Below, in pieces: positions 50,566 through 59,247 of a stretch of DNA of 64,000 bases (position 1 is the first letter of the stretch; every line of letters begins with the position of its first letter). The stretch comes from Planktosalinus sp963975935 (GTDB lineage Bacteria > Bacteroidota > Bacteroidia > Flavobacteriales > Flavobacteriaceae). A program made the position numbers and the translations under genes. The notes under the pieces are model-generated. The model ran no database searches. It had not been told where the DNA came from and saw only the letters and a list, made by a program, of their open reading frames with translations. The stretch covers positions 74,433 to 138,432 of the forward strand of contig CAXBIQ010000009.1 of NCBI GenBank assembly GCA_963975935.1, in the 5' to 3' direction.

Positions 50566-51552
50566 ATGTTAAAAGTAGAATCCCTTTCCAAAAGCTTTGA
50601 CAAAGGAAAATCCTTTGCCCTTAAAGACGTGAGTTTTCATCTTAATGAAGGCGATGTCTATGCCATTGTAGGCGAAAGCGGAAGCGGGAAAACAACATTG
50701 ATTCGTCTTATCGCAGGACTGGAAACCCCTGATACCGGAACGATTGAAATTAACGAGAAACTGGTTTCCTCAATCAAAAAAAATGTGGCTCCTGAAAAAC
50801 GCAACATTGGCTTTGTATTTCAGGAATATGCTCTTTTCCCGCATTTAAAACTGGAAGAGAACATACTTTATGGCATTTCAAAGTTAAAAAACAAAAAACA
50901 ACGTGCTAAGGAAGTACTTGATTTAGTGGGTCTTTCTGAAATGAAGGACCGCTATCCCCATCAACTTTCGGGGGGACAGCAACAGCGAGTAGCTCTGGCA
51001 AGAGCGCTTGCTCCAAACCCATCTTTACTAATTCTTGATGAGCCTTTCAGTAATCTGGATGCTATGCTGCGTGCTCAACTACGTAATGAGGTTTTTGATA
51101 TTGTGAAAAAATCGGGGGTGACCGCTATTTTTGTAACCCACGATACACAGGATGCCCTTGCGGTGGCTGATGAAATCTTAATCCTTCAAAACGGAAAACT
51201 CGTTCAAAAAGACGCTGCGGCAAATTTGTATACCAAACCCAGCTCTGTTTACGTGGCTTCCCTTTTTGGGAATACCATACAACTCAGCAAAGAAATTCAA
51301 TCAGCTTTTGAGTGTCCTCTTAAAGCAGATTGTTGTCACGCCATCAGGAATGAAAACATTGCCATCAATGATGAATGTGAATATGTGACCAATGCTACTG
51401 TACTGAAGAAAACCTTCATGGGTTCTGATACCCAGCTTTACATTAAGCTTGATAATGGTGAGCACCTCACTGTGATTACTAAGCACAATCATGTTGATGA
51501 ACGCATCACTATTGGGTTTAACTCAAAAGACGTGCTTGAGTTTAAGGAATAA
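50566..51552 (+). CDS. Iron(III) ABC transporter ATPase (FbpC type)
   Basis: 328 residues. Walker A GESGSGKTT (about 37-45), Q-loop FVFQEYALFPHLK, signature LSGGQQQRVALARAL, Walker B LLILDEPFSNLD and the H-loop FVTHDTQDAL are all present. A C-terminal extension (about 235-328) is the TOBE-like domain of the FbpC/PotA branch. It powers the permease encoded 2 nt upstream. Operon order is binding protein, permease, ATPase. Confidence 0.95.
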   Translation: MLKVESLSKSFDKGKSFALKDVSFHLNEGDVYAIVGESGSGKTTLIRLIAGLETPDTGTIEINEKLVSSIKKNVAPEKRNIGFVFQEYALFPHLKLEENILYGISKLKNKKQRAKEVLDLVGLSEMKDRYPHQLSGGQQQRVALARALAPNPSLLILDEPFSNLDAMLRAQLRNEVFDIVKKSGVTAIFVTHDTQDALAVADEILILQNGKLVQKDAAANLYTKPSSVYVASLFGNTIQLSKEIQSAFECPLKADCCHAIRNENIAINDECEYVTNATVLKKTFMGSDTQLYIKLDNGEHLTVITKHNHVDERITIGFNSKDVLEFKE

Positions 51553-51580
51553 AAAAAATCCCAGTCACAGACGTGGGATT
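51550..51580. terminator. Bidirectional terminator-like hairpin
   Basis: AATCCCA (51557-51563) pairs with TGGGATT (51574-51580). The T-run is on the minus strand (A run at 51550-51558), so it best ends the convergent DUF4136 gene; it may also stop the iron operon. Confidence 0.65.
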
Positions 51581-51606
51581 CTTAAATGGTTTATAATTCT
51601 TCCTAT

Positions 51607-52125
51607 TTATTGGGGAGGATATTTTTCTAAAATCTTTTGTACAATTTCCTTGATCCTCGCATCTTTTTTCTCCATATCCCTTGCTAGGGGTGCAGTACCC
51701 ATTCCCTGCCAAACCAGTTCATTTGTTTTGGCGTCAATAATGTCTATATAAAGTGTGCCCTCTGTAGTCCTTGAAACGGAAGCGCCACCCCACGGGTGAC
51801 CCCAGCCCCAGCCCCAGTAGCCACCCCAGCCGTAATGGTTCTGATAAACATCTACACGCTCTTTAGCTTTTGTGAATATACTAATGAGCATAGTGGGATT
51901 TTCAGATTTTTGAAGTCCTTTTGCACTCAATTCAGTATCAATAGCCCTTAAAATTCTCTTTTTATCCAAATCAGAAATTTCAGCTTTGTCTATGCCGGGT
52001 TTGAAAAATGCATAGGTTGTATAATTATTGAAATTTGCTTTGGTATCATAGTCTGATGCCACGCGCACACTGCTGCAGGAAGCAAACAGTAAAAGGGCAA
52101 AAATGGGAATAAGTAGTGTTTTCAT
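51607..52125 (-). CDS. DUF4136 family lipoprotein
   Basis: 172 residues. Lipobox FASC (Cys17), then the DUF4136 start SSVRVASDYDTKANFNNYTTYAFFKPG. The middle has a Gly/Trp-rich stretch (YGWGGYWGWGWGHPWGG) typical of these proteins, then TLYIDIIDAKTNELVWQGMG and a helical end. Function unknown; it is likely anchored in the outer membrane. It follows hutU by 23 nt on the same strand and may be co-transcribed, though no metabolic link is evident. Confidence 0.88.
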   Translation of the reverse strand: MKTLLIPIFALLLFASCSSVRVASDYDTKANFNNYTTYAFFKPGIDKAEISDLDKKRILRAIDTELSAKGLQKSENPTMLISIFTKAKERVDVYQNHYGWGGYWGWGWGHPWGGASVSRTTEGTLYIDIIDAKTNELVWQGMGTAPLARDMEKKDARIKEIVQKILEKYPPQ

Positions 52126-52148
52126 GATATTAAGTATTTAGAATCTTA

Positions 52149-54167
52149 TTAAAATAAGGTTTCATCAACCACATTTGGCAATGTCACCTTTAATTCAGGA
52201 TTTTCTTTCATGGCTCTTTTTATTGCGAAAATAGCCTCATCATTTCGTGCCCAACTGCGTCTGGCAATTCCGTTATTGACATCCCAGAAAAGCATTGATT
52301 TTAAACGTCGTTCAGCTTCTTTAGAACCATCAAGAACCATACCAAAGCCTCCGTTTATAACCTCTCCCCAACCCACACCACCGCCATTGTGAATGCTTAC
52401 CCATGTAGCGCCCCTGAAGCTGTCACCAATCACGTTGTGGATGGCCATATCTGCTGTAAATCGGCTGCCGTCATAGATGTTTGAGGTCTCGCGATAAGGA
52501 GAATCGGTTCCGGAAACATCGTGGTGGTCACGCCCCAGGATTACAGGACCAATTTCGCCTTGAGCGATGGCCTTGTTGAATGCTTCGGCAATTTTGATGC
52601 GTCCGTCACTGTCTGCATAGAGAATTCTTGCCTGTGAACCCACAACGAGTTTGTTTAGTTGTGCGCCTTTGATCCATGTGATGTTGTCCTGCATTTGTTG
52701 TTTGATTTCTTCAGGCGAATTTTTCATCAGACCCTCCAAAACTTGACAAGCAATTGCATCTGTTTTTTCAAGGTCTTCGGGTTTTCCCGAAGCGCAAACC
52801 CATCTGAAAGGCCCAAAACCAAAATCAAAACACATCGGTCCCATAATATCCTGAACATAGGAAGGATATTTGAATTCCTGTGGTTTGAGTGGGTTTAGAT
52901 TTTCTGTGCTCATCACGTCTGCACCTGCTCGGGAAGCTTCCAGTAAAAAGGCGTTTCCATAATCAAAAAAGTAAGTCCCTTTTGCGGCGTGCTTGTTAAT
53001 AGCAGCTGCCTGACGGCGTAAACTTGCCTGAACTTTTTCCTTAAAAAGTGTTGGGTTGTTTGCCATCATATCGTTAGACTCTTCATAGGAAAGTCCGGCA
53101 GGATAATATCCGCCAGCCCAGGGATTGTGAAGCGAAGTTTGGTCACTTCCCAGGTCAATGTGAATATTTTCCTGGTCGAAAGTTTCCCAGACATCAACCA
53201 CGTTTCCATCGTAAGCAATAGAAACGACTTCCTCTTTCGCTTTAGCTTCTTTTACCCGCTGAACTAATTGATTCAAATCTGAAATAACCTCATCCACCCA
53301 GCCTTGTGAATGGCGTGTGTGAGTGGCTTTTGGGTTGATTTCTGCACAAACTGTGATGCAGCCGGCAATGTTTCCGGCTTTGGGTTGTGCACCGCTCATT
53401 CCACCCAATCCTGAAGTGACAAACAAACCGCCTTTGGGTGATTTTTTAATTTTCCTGAAACCATTTAAAACTGTTATGGTGGTACCGTGAACAATGCCTT
53501 GCGGACCGATGTACATATAACTTCCGGCGGTCATTTGACCATATTGTGAAACGCCCAGTGCATTCATCTTTTCCCAATCATCGGGTTTTGAATAATTGGG
53601 GATGACCATTCCGTTTGTCACTACGACACGTGGCGCCTCTTTATGAGATGGGAACAATCCCATGGGGTGACCGCTGTACATAACCAGGGTTTGTTCATCG
53701 GTCATTTCGGCGAGGTATTGCATCGTCAACAGATACTGCGCCCAGTTTTGGAAAACAGCCCCGTTGCCGCCATAGGTGATGAGCTCGTGAGGGTGCTGAG
53801 CAACGGCATAGTCCAGATTGTTTTGGATCATCAGCATAATGGCTTTTGCCTGCTCACTTTTTCCGGGATAATCTGAAATGGGGCGGGCATACATTTTATA
53901 TTCCGGACGAAAACGGTACATATAAATGCGGCCATATTTTTCCAGTTCTTCTTTGAATTCGGGTAGGAGAGTGGCGTGGTGTTTGGGTTCAAAATAGCGC
54001 AAAGCGTTACGTAACGCCAGTTTTTTTTCTTCTTCTGAGAGGATTTCCTTGCGTTTGGGGGCGTGGTTTATGTTGGGGTCATAGGGTTTTGGCGAAGGCA
54101 ATTCTTGAGGAATGCCTTGTAAAATACTTTTTTTAAAGTCTATATCTGTGTGTGTTGACGTGTTCAT
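52149..54167 (-). CDS. hutU: Urocanate hydratase
   Basis: 672 residues, longer than the roughly 556 of classical HutU, as in the form common in Bacteroidota. It converts urocanate to imidazolone propionate in histidine breakdown, using tightly bound NAD as electrophile. Family blocks are clear: VMYSGHPMGLFPSH, TVLNGFRKIKKSPKGGLFVTSGLGGMSGAQPKA, IAYDGNVVDVWE, DQTSLHNPWAGGYYPAG, and SIHNGGGVGWGEVINGGFG. No other hut gene is in the window. It is divergent from the KefF-like gene at 54300. Confidence 0.96.
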   Translation of the reverse strand: MNTSTHTDIDFKKSILQGIPQELPSPKPYDPNINHAPKRKEILSEEEKKLALRNALRYFEPKHHATLLPEFKEELEKYGRIYMYRFRPEYKMYARPISDYPGKSEQAKAIMLMIQNNLDYAVAQHPHELITYGGNGAVFQNWAQYLLTMQYLAEMTDEQTLVMYSGHPMGLFPSHKEAPRVVVTNGMVIPNYSKPDDWEKMNALGVSQYGQMTAGSYMYIGPQGIVHGTTITVLNGFRKIKKSPKGGLFVTSGLGGMSGAQPKAGNIAGCITVCAEINPKATHTRHSQGWVDEVISDLNQLVQRVKEAKAKEEVVSIAYDGNVVDVWETFDQENIHIDLGSDQTSLHNPWAGGYYPAGLSYEESNDMMANNPTLFKEKVQASLRRQAAAINKHAAKGTYFFDYGNAFLLEASRAGADVMSTENLNPLKPQEFKYPSYVQDIMGPMCFDFGFGPFRWVCASGKPEDLEKTDAIACQVLEGLMKNSPEEIKQQMQDNITWIKGAQLNKLVVGSQARILYADSDGRIKIAEAFNKAIAQGEIGPVILGRDHHDVSGTDSPYRETSNIYDGSRFTADMAIHNVIGDSFRGATWVSIHNGGGVGWGEVINGGFGMVLDGSKEAERRLKSMLFWDVNNGIARRSWARNDEAIFAIKRAMKENPELKVTLPNVVDETLF

Positions 54168-54254
54168 AAAATAAAATTGCGTAATGATCCTTTCACAACA
54201 AAGTTACGAAAAATTGACGGCGAAGGGTTTAGGTTTTTTCTGAAATGCTTTTGT

Positions 54255-54262
54255 TATTTTTG
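54255..54262 (+). promoter_or_regulatory. -7 element (TATTTTTG) of kef-like operon
   Basis: A full TAnnTTTG match 37 nt before the ATG at 54300, in the divergent gap from hutU. Confidence 0.5.
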
Positions 54263-54299
54263 TGCGAAATGGTGTATCTTATAACCTTAAAAATCCTTT

Positions 54300-54908
54300 A
54301 TGCCAAAGAATAAAATATTAATCCTTTTTGCGCATCCCTTATTTGAAAAGTCACATGCACACAAAGCGATGGTTGATCATATACCGGATTCTGAACAGAT
54401 AACTTTTCATGATTTATATGAGCTTTATCCTGATTTCAATATTGACATCAGAAAAGAACAGGAAATATTGGCGCAACACGATATTATTATTTTACAGCAT
54501 CCCATGTATTGGTATAGTTGTCCGCCTCTTATCAAACAATGGATCGACCTGGTGCTTGAATACAACTGGGCATATGGGGCAAAAGGTACTTATCTTGAAG
54601 GGAAATTTCTCTTTCAGGTTATTACAACCGGGGGTAAAAAAGAAAATTACAGTTCGCTGGGAAAAGACCGTTTTACAATCTATGAATTATTGGAACCGTT
54701 TAATCAAACCGCTCAGGTTTGTAAGATGATATATTTGCCACCTTACGTGGTTCACGGAACACACGAGATGAAAGCAGCCGATTATCTAAATGCTGCAAAA
54801 GAATACAATACACTTTTAAATTATTTAATCAATAACGAGTTAAATTTCAAAGGTGTTTTAGAAGAAAAATACCTGAATGACTGGTTTCAAAGGCAAAAAC
54901 AAATATAA
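54300..54908 (+). CDS. KefF-like NAD(P)H quinone oxidoreductase
   Basis: 202 residues with a flavodoxin-like fold: KILILFAHPLFEKSHAHKAM (FMN phosphate loop), LYPDFNIDIRKEQE, and the IILQHPMYWYSCPPLIKQWIDLVLEYNWAYG block that is typical of MdaB/KefF. The next gene, 2 nt after its stop, encodes a KefB/C-type antiporter, and KefF is the known ancillary subunit of such systems. A role in activating potassium efflux during electrophile stress is therefore likely (inference). Confidence 0.9.
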   Translation: MPKNKILILFAHPLFEKSHAHKAMVDHIPDSEQITFHDLYELYPDFNIDIRKEQEILAQHDIIILQHPMYWYSCPPLIKQWIDLVLEYNWAYGAKGTYLEGKFLFQVITTGGKKENYSSLGKDRFTIYELLEPFNQTAQVCKMIYLPPYVVHGTHEMKAADYLNAAKEYNTLLNYLINNELNFKGVLEEKYLNDWFQRQKQI

Positions 54909-54910
54909 AC

Positions 54911-56800
54911 ATGGAGACAAATTTTTTACTTGAAGCCATTATTTACCTTTCGGCAGCTGTTATTTGTGTGCCTATTGCAAAGCGTTTTGGGCTGAGTTCT
55001 ATTCTGGGCTACCTCTTTGCTGGGATTGTCATTGGGCCCTCACTCTTAGGACTTATTGGAGAAAAAGGACAGGATATCATGCACTTTGCAGAATTTGGCG
55101 TGGTGATGATGTTGTTCCTCATTGGATTGGAATTAGACCCACATAAGTTTTGGAAAATGCGAAAGTTTATCCTGGGAATGGGGTCTTTACAAGTGATAGG
55201 TACCGCCGTGATATTGTTTTTTGGTGCCCAGCTTATTTTGGATTGGAACTGGCAAACAAGTCTGACCATTGCACTGGCTTTGGCACTTTCTTCCACGGCT
55301 ATCGTACTACAAACTTTAAAAGAAAAAGGAAACTCAAATACGAAGGTGGGTCGTTCCTCTTTTGCGGTTCTTTTGTTTCAGGATATTGCGGTGATACCCA
55401 TATTGGCAATAATTCCGCTATTGGCATCAGATTTTGCTTCGGCGCAAGTTGATGAGTTAAACCACTCGGTGATTTCAGAGTTTGCGGGCTGGATTCAAAC
55501 CCTTGTAGTGGTAGGTACCATTGCAGCTATTTATTTTATAGGAAAATACATTTTGGTGCCTTTGCTTCGCATTGTTGCCCGGACACGATTACAGGAACTT
55601 TTTACGGCATCTGCCTTGCTGGTTGTCGTTGGTGTTTCCTACTTAATGGAGTTGGTTGGTTTGAGCCCTGCACTGGGTGCGTTTATGGCAGGGGTGGTAT
55701 TGGCAAATTCTGAATTTAGGCATGAATTGGAGGGTGATATTGCACCATTTAAAGATTTACTTCTGGGGTTGTTCTTCATTGGGGTGGGTGCTTCCATAAA
55801 CTTTCTACTGATTTGGGAAAATCCCGCTTTTATAATACTTTTTGTACTGGCTCTAACAGTAATAAAGTTTTTAGTGCTGTATGGAGTAGGGATCCTATAC
55901 AGGAAAAATGTAGATCAGAACCTTCAGTTTTCAATAGGTTTGAGTCAGGCAGGTGAATTTGGTTTTGTGATTATGAGCTTTTCTATGCTCCTGAATATTG
56001 TTCCAAATGACCTTGCAAACATTATACTCGCCATTATTGCCCTGAGTATGTTGTTAACACCATTTTTGACATTGTTTAATGAACGCTTGGTTTTACCCAA
56101 TGTGGGTGTAAAACGAAAAGGGGATGACCCTGAAGATCCCGTCATTGATGAAGAAAATGAGGTGATTATTGCCGGTTTTGGACATTTTGGAAGTACCATA
56201 GGTCGTTTGTTGCGGGCAAATAAGCTGGATATAACTGTATTGGACCACGATTCAAACAGGGTGGAGGTGTTGCGAAAAATGGGCTTCAAAGTATATTACG
56301 GTGATGCTACCCGACTGGAGTTGCTGAAAGCCGCAGGAGCAGATAAAGCCAAACTTTTTATTGCAGCCATAGATAACCCGGCAACTAATCTGAAACTAGT
56401 GGAACTTGTGCGGAAACACTTCCCCAACCTAAAAATACTCGCTCGTGCCCGCAACAGGGTGGATGCTTACGAGTTAATTGATCACGGGGTGGAAAATTTC
56501 TACCGGGAAACCTTGTACACAGCTGTACATATGGGTGTTGATGCCTTGGTGCAATTGGGCTTCAGGAAATATACCGCAAACAGGCAGGGACAGCAGTTTA
56601 TAAAATATGATGAAGAAACCACATTAAAACTTGCTGAAAAGCGCCACGATAAAATGGCTTACCTGGTAACAGTACAGGAGGAGGTGGAACTTCAGGAAGA
56701 GTTATTAAAACGGGACCTCTATGCACAGGAGCAAGGAAATGACCACGCCTGGGACAGCGAACATTTGAAAAAGGATAAGACGAATACTAATTTCCGATAG
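54911..56800 (+). CDS. KefB/KefC-type potassium/proton antiporter
   Basis: 629 residues. About 12 membrane segments of the CPA2 antiporter family (1-390), with FGVVMMLFLIGLELDPHKFW and LALALSSTAIVLQTL as family marks. A cytoplasmic RCK/TrkA-N domain at about 415-535 has the nucleotide-binding start VIIAGFGHFGSTIGRLLRA and VLDHDSNRVEVL then YYGDATRLELLKAAG. The C-terminal 90 residues are charged. It is thought to release potassium and acidify the cytoplasm on glutathione-adduct or similar signals. Its last codons overlap the antisense DUF5522 gene by 14 nt. Confidence 0.93.
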   Translation: METNFLLEAIIYLSAAVICVPIAKRFGLSSILGYLFAGIVIGPSLLGLIGEKGQDIMHFAEFGVVMMLFLIGLELDPHKFWKMRKFILGMGSLQVIGTAVILFFGAQLILDWNWQTSLTIALALALSSTAIVLQTLKEKGNSNTKVGRSSFAVLLFQDIAVIPILAIIPLLASDFASAQVDELNHSVISEFAGWIQTLVVVGTIAAIYFIGKYILVPLLRIVARTRLQELFTASALLVVVGVSYLMELVGLSPALGAFMAGVVLANSEFRHELEGDIAPFKDLLLGLFFIGVGASINFLLIWENPAFIILFVLALTVIKFLVLYGVGILYRKNVDQNLQFSIGLSQAGEFGFVIMSFSMLLNIVPNDLANIILAIIALSMLLTPFLTLFNERLVLPNVGVKRKGDDPEDPVIDEENEVIIAGFGHFGSTIGRLLRANKLDITVLDHDSNRVEVLRKMGFKVYYGDATRLELLKAAGADKAKLFIAAIDNPATNLKLVELVRKHFPNLKILARARNRVDAYELIDHGVENFYRETLYTAVHMGVDALVQLGFRKYTANRQGQQFIKYDEETTLKLAEKRHDKMAYLVTVQEEVELQEELLKRDLYAQEQGNDHAWDSEHLKKDKTNTNFR

Positions 56801-57026
56801 TGTTTTTTTTTTTGTCATAGCCGTAAGGGCAGTGACGGCAACCACTTTGACAACAATACCCCCGCTTTAAATGGTATTGCTCGGTAAAGCATTTGTAACC
56901 CTCAGGCGTGAGGTAATAGTCGCCGTCACCCAATAGCTTGGGTGTATTTCTTTCTGAAGACTTGTTTTTATTAATTTCGCCTTCAGAATCTGTTTTTTTT
57001 GGGTCCTTTTTTCCGAATAGATTCAC
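56787..57026 (-). CDS. DUF5522 cysteine-rich small protein
   Basis: 79 residues. The N-terminal half is basic and polar; the C-terminal half is DYYLTPEGYKCFTEQYHLKRGYCCQSGCRHCPYGYDK, the DUF5522 signature with five cysteines in YCCQSGCRHCPYG. These probably bind a metal or form a redox centre. The family is usually encoded near other conserved genes, and its function is not known. It overlaps the 3' end of the antiporter gene and is divergent from the small gene at 57065. Confidence 0.88.
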   Translation of the reverse strand: MNLFGKKDPKKTDSEGEINKNKSSERNTPKLLGDGDYYLTPEGYKCFTEQYHLKRGYCCQSGCRHCPYGYDKKKNTIGN

Positions 57027-57064
57027 GTTGCAAAAATACTAAATACTTTATCAAGTGTAAACCA

Positions 57065-57406
57065 ATGATTGTTGTAATCCCCTTTTTATTTTCAAAACGT
57101 TTTGCCGGGATCGCGCTATGGCCGTTTATAGTTGTCAAAAGTAAAGCGTATAAAGAGGATGCGGTATTTCTAAACCACGAGCGCATTCATTTGCGGCAGC
57201 AGCTTGAATTGCTTGTACTGCCATTTTATTTATGGTATGGAATTGAATACCTTCTGCGCCTTCTCTGTTTAAAAAACCGCTATCTGGCATACCGAAATAT
57301 AAGTTTTGAACTGGAAGCTTATAACCATGAAAAAGATTTCAACTATTTAAAAACAAGAAAATTATGGCAGTTTTTGGGGTATCTAAAAAAGAAAAACCGC
57401 CCGTAG
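57065..57406 (+). CDS. Small HExxH-containing protein
   Basis: 113 residues from the ATG at 57065; an in-frame ATG at 56999 would overlap the divergent gene and is unlikely. The sequence has HERIHLRQQLELL at about 43-55, a HExxH motif followed by QQ and Glu, and a hydrophobic segment LVLPFYLWYGIEYLL. A further acidic-histidine block EAYNHEKD lies near 92. This pattern recurs in small Bacteroidota proteins of unknown role. It may be a tiny zinc peptidase-like protein, but the third metal ligand is not certain. Its stop codon lies in the loop of a GC-rich hairpin. Confidence 0.75.
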   Translation: MIVVIPFLFSKRFAGIALWPFIVVKSKAYKEDAVFLNHERIHLRQQLELLVLPFYLWYGIEYLLRLLCLKNRYLAYRNISFELEAYNHEKDFNYLKTRKLWQFLGYLKKKNRP

Positions 57407-57417
57407 CAGCGGGCGGT
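57396..57417. terminator. GC-rich hairpin over the stop codon
   Basis: ACCGCCCG (57396-57403), TAGCAG loop, CGGGCGGT (57410-57417), perfect 8-bp stem. The loop holds the stop codon TAG of the small gene. A run of A before it would give a minus-strand U tail, so it looks more like a minus terminator than a plus one. Confidence 0.5.
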
Positions 57418-57614
57418 GAGTAGTAATAGCTATTTATTAACCAATTCTAAATTTCTAATTACCGGGGGCAATATAGGGCAATATTTTAACATGATGAAAA
57501 AGTTTAACCATATTTAACGGTTAAATTGCACATCATGTCGCTAAATTGTTATGCGTGAATAGTAAAAAAGTGCTTAGAATTGAATGGAATTATATGGGGT
57601 GTGGTGCAAAAAAT

Positions 57615-57644
57615 AAAAGCTTAACCCACCAGAATTAAGCTTTT
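57615..57644 (-). terminator. Rho-independent terminator
   Basis: AAAAGCTTAA (57615-57624) pairs perfectly with TTAAGCTTTT (57635-57644); minus-direction transcripts end in a U run. It lies 25 nt after the S74 protein stop. Confidence 0.8.
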
Positions 57645-57668
57645 AGGAAATGTTATTTAAAATGGCAA

Positions 57669-59036
57669 TTAATTTTTGTTCATCAACTGATTGACTATTG
57701 CTTCCAGTTTTGCTATACGACTCTCCTGATTATCAATAATTTCTTGCTGTTCTTGGATGCTTTGAATTATAATTGGAATGAGACCGATATAGTTTACAGA
57801 TTTCAAATCAATTTCTCCCAAACCTTCTATATTCATTTTCTTTTCTTTGACCAAGTCTGGTAATATTAACTCTACCTCTTGAGCAATAAGTCCATATTCA
57901 GTTTGATCACTTGATCTGTTAGTATTAGAAATACTTTGATGGGTTGCCTTATTTTTTACTAAACTAATATTCTTCTCATATAAAGTTGGTTTTAGAGAAA
58001 TTATAGTAAGTATAGCATTATCTATTGCTCTAAAATTTCTTTTTACTCTTTTATCAGAAGTAAGAAGAACACCATTAGCGTAAAAATCTTCTGTCGCCCC
58101 TACATCTCCAACGAAAAACCCAGCCCAACCATTTATAACGTCTGTTGTTACACCAATAACCCCATCAAACCCTTCACCATAAACACCTCCACCCATACCT
58201 GTAGAGTAACCATTTATAGCATATTCACCGGCATTTCCTAAAACAGTAAATCGATCACCTGCAAATAGTGGGGCAGTTGTGTTTATTACAACTCCACCAT
58301 TCTCTATAAATCTCATTCTCTCTGCGCCACTTGTTGAAAATGCTAAGTTGTCAGGATCTGCATTAGGCCGAAATATTCCTGTGCCCTGACTTGCATTGAA
58401 ACTGATACTAGGTGCAGCAGCTGTTCCATTTGCAAACCTATGGTTTTGAAAAGATCTTAAAAAAGTATTGGTTATTTGTAATCTTCCATTTCCTCCCGTC
58501 GCAAGTCTTAAGTCATTATTTCCAGCACGATACATACCCATATTTGTATTTTCAGCAAAAGAATATGTTGGTAAGGCTTGTGAACCACTATTGTTCGTTC
58601 TTATCCTCCCGTCAGTTGAAATTTCAACTTGTTCTGAATTGTTTGTTCTAATTCTTAGAGCTTGATTATCAGTGGTTCCAATAAAATTAGTCCCTGATAT
58701 GGTTCCTGCATTTCCGCTACGTGACCAGTCTGTTGAAGCTCCTGAGGTAATTCTAACCCAACCTGTCGGCAGTCCCTCCCAAAAATAAAACCCTGGGGTT
58801 ACATCGTTTACAGTTGCAGTATTAAAAACCATTAAGCCAATTACCGGAGTAGGGTCAGTTATAGGTGCTTGATCTGTAGTTACTGTTAATGCCACACGTG
58901 GTATAATTATACCACTGTTATCACTGTCAATATCGAGCATTGCACCCCCGGCGGGGCTTGTGGTTCCAATGCCCACTTGGGCATAGAATAGCGTGGTGCA
59001 AAATAAAAAGACACCAAGGGTAATTTTTTTATACAT
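57669..59036 (-). CDS. Secreted VGIGTTxP-module protein with S74 chaperone tail
   Basis: 455 residues from the ATG at 59034-59036, which opens a normal signal peptide (MYKKITLGVFLFCTTLFYAQ); a longer upstream start would put a second hydrophobic stretch ahead of it. The mature start VGIGTTSPAGGAMLDIDSD and GIIIPRVAL are a repeated flavobacterial surface-protein module. A long beta-rich central part follows. The C-terminal 110 residues (SDKRVKRNFRAIDNAI, EYGLIAQEVELILPDLV and a final helix) form the Peptidase_S74 intramolecular chaperone domain found in tail fibres, which trimerises and self-cleaves. So a fibrous trimer on the surface is likely. Confidence 0.85.
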   Translation of the reverse strand: MYKKITLGVFLFCTTLFYAQVGIGTTSPAGGAMLDIDSDNSGIIIPRVALTVTTDQAPITDPTPVIGLMVFNTATVNDVTPGFYFWEGLPTGWVRITSGASTDWSRSGNAGTISGTNFIGTTDNQALRIRTNNSEQVEISTDGRIRTNNSGSQALPTYSFAENTNMGMYRAGNNDLRLATGGNGRLQITNTFLRSFQNHRFANGTAAAPSISFNASQGTGIFRPNADPDNLAFSTSGAERMRFIENGGVVINTTAPLFAGDRFTVLGNAGEYAINGYSTGMGGGVYGEGFDGVIGVTTDVINGWAGFFVGDVGATEDFYANGVLLTSDKRVKRNFRAIDNAILTIISLKPTLYEKNISLVKNKATHQSISNTNRSSDQTEYGLIAQEVELILPDLVKEKKMNIEGLGEIDLKSVNYIGLIPIIIQSIQEQQEIIDNQESRIAKLEAIVNQLMNKN

Positions 59037-59187
59037 CTTGTGAGGTTTTTTTTGAATACAGGGACTGTAAAAGAACATTAAAAAGAGATACAATGAAATC
59101 AAATCCTTAATATTTCGTTAAACTCTCAAGTTGTACCGACTAAGTGTTTAATATTCTATATAAGGGGATATATTTATGTAAGAAAAT

Positions 59188-59221
59188 AAAGCCCAAATCC
59201 ATATACATGGATCCGGGCTTT
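59188..59221 (-). terminator. Rho-independent terminator
   Basis: AAAGCCC with an inner AATCCAT arm (59188-59202) pairs with the ATGGAT and GGGCTTT parts of 59207-59221, with one small mismatch. It is 27 nt past the stop of the 745-residue gene. Confidence 0.75.
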
Positions 59222-59247
59222 AAAACTATGGGTACTAAATGAATGTA

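Noticed and set aside
56999..57064. Upstream ATG for the small HExxH protein
   Set aside because: It would overlap the start of the divergent DUF5522 gene and adds residues that look non-native.
57407..57668. Gap after the small HExxH gene checked for tRNA or small RNA
   Set aside because: Only a minor inverted repeat (TTTAACC/GGTTAAA near 57503-57525) and the terminator at 57615 are seen; no cloverleaf.
59037..59102. Upstream start adding 22 residues to the S74 protein
   Set aside because: It would put a second hydrophobic segment before a normal signal peptide; the ATG at 59036 fits better.
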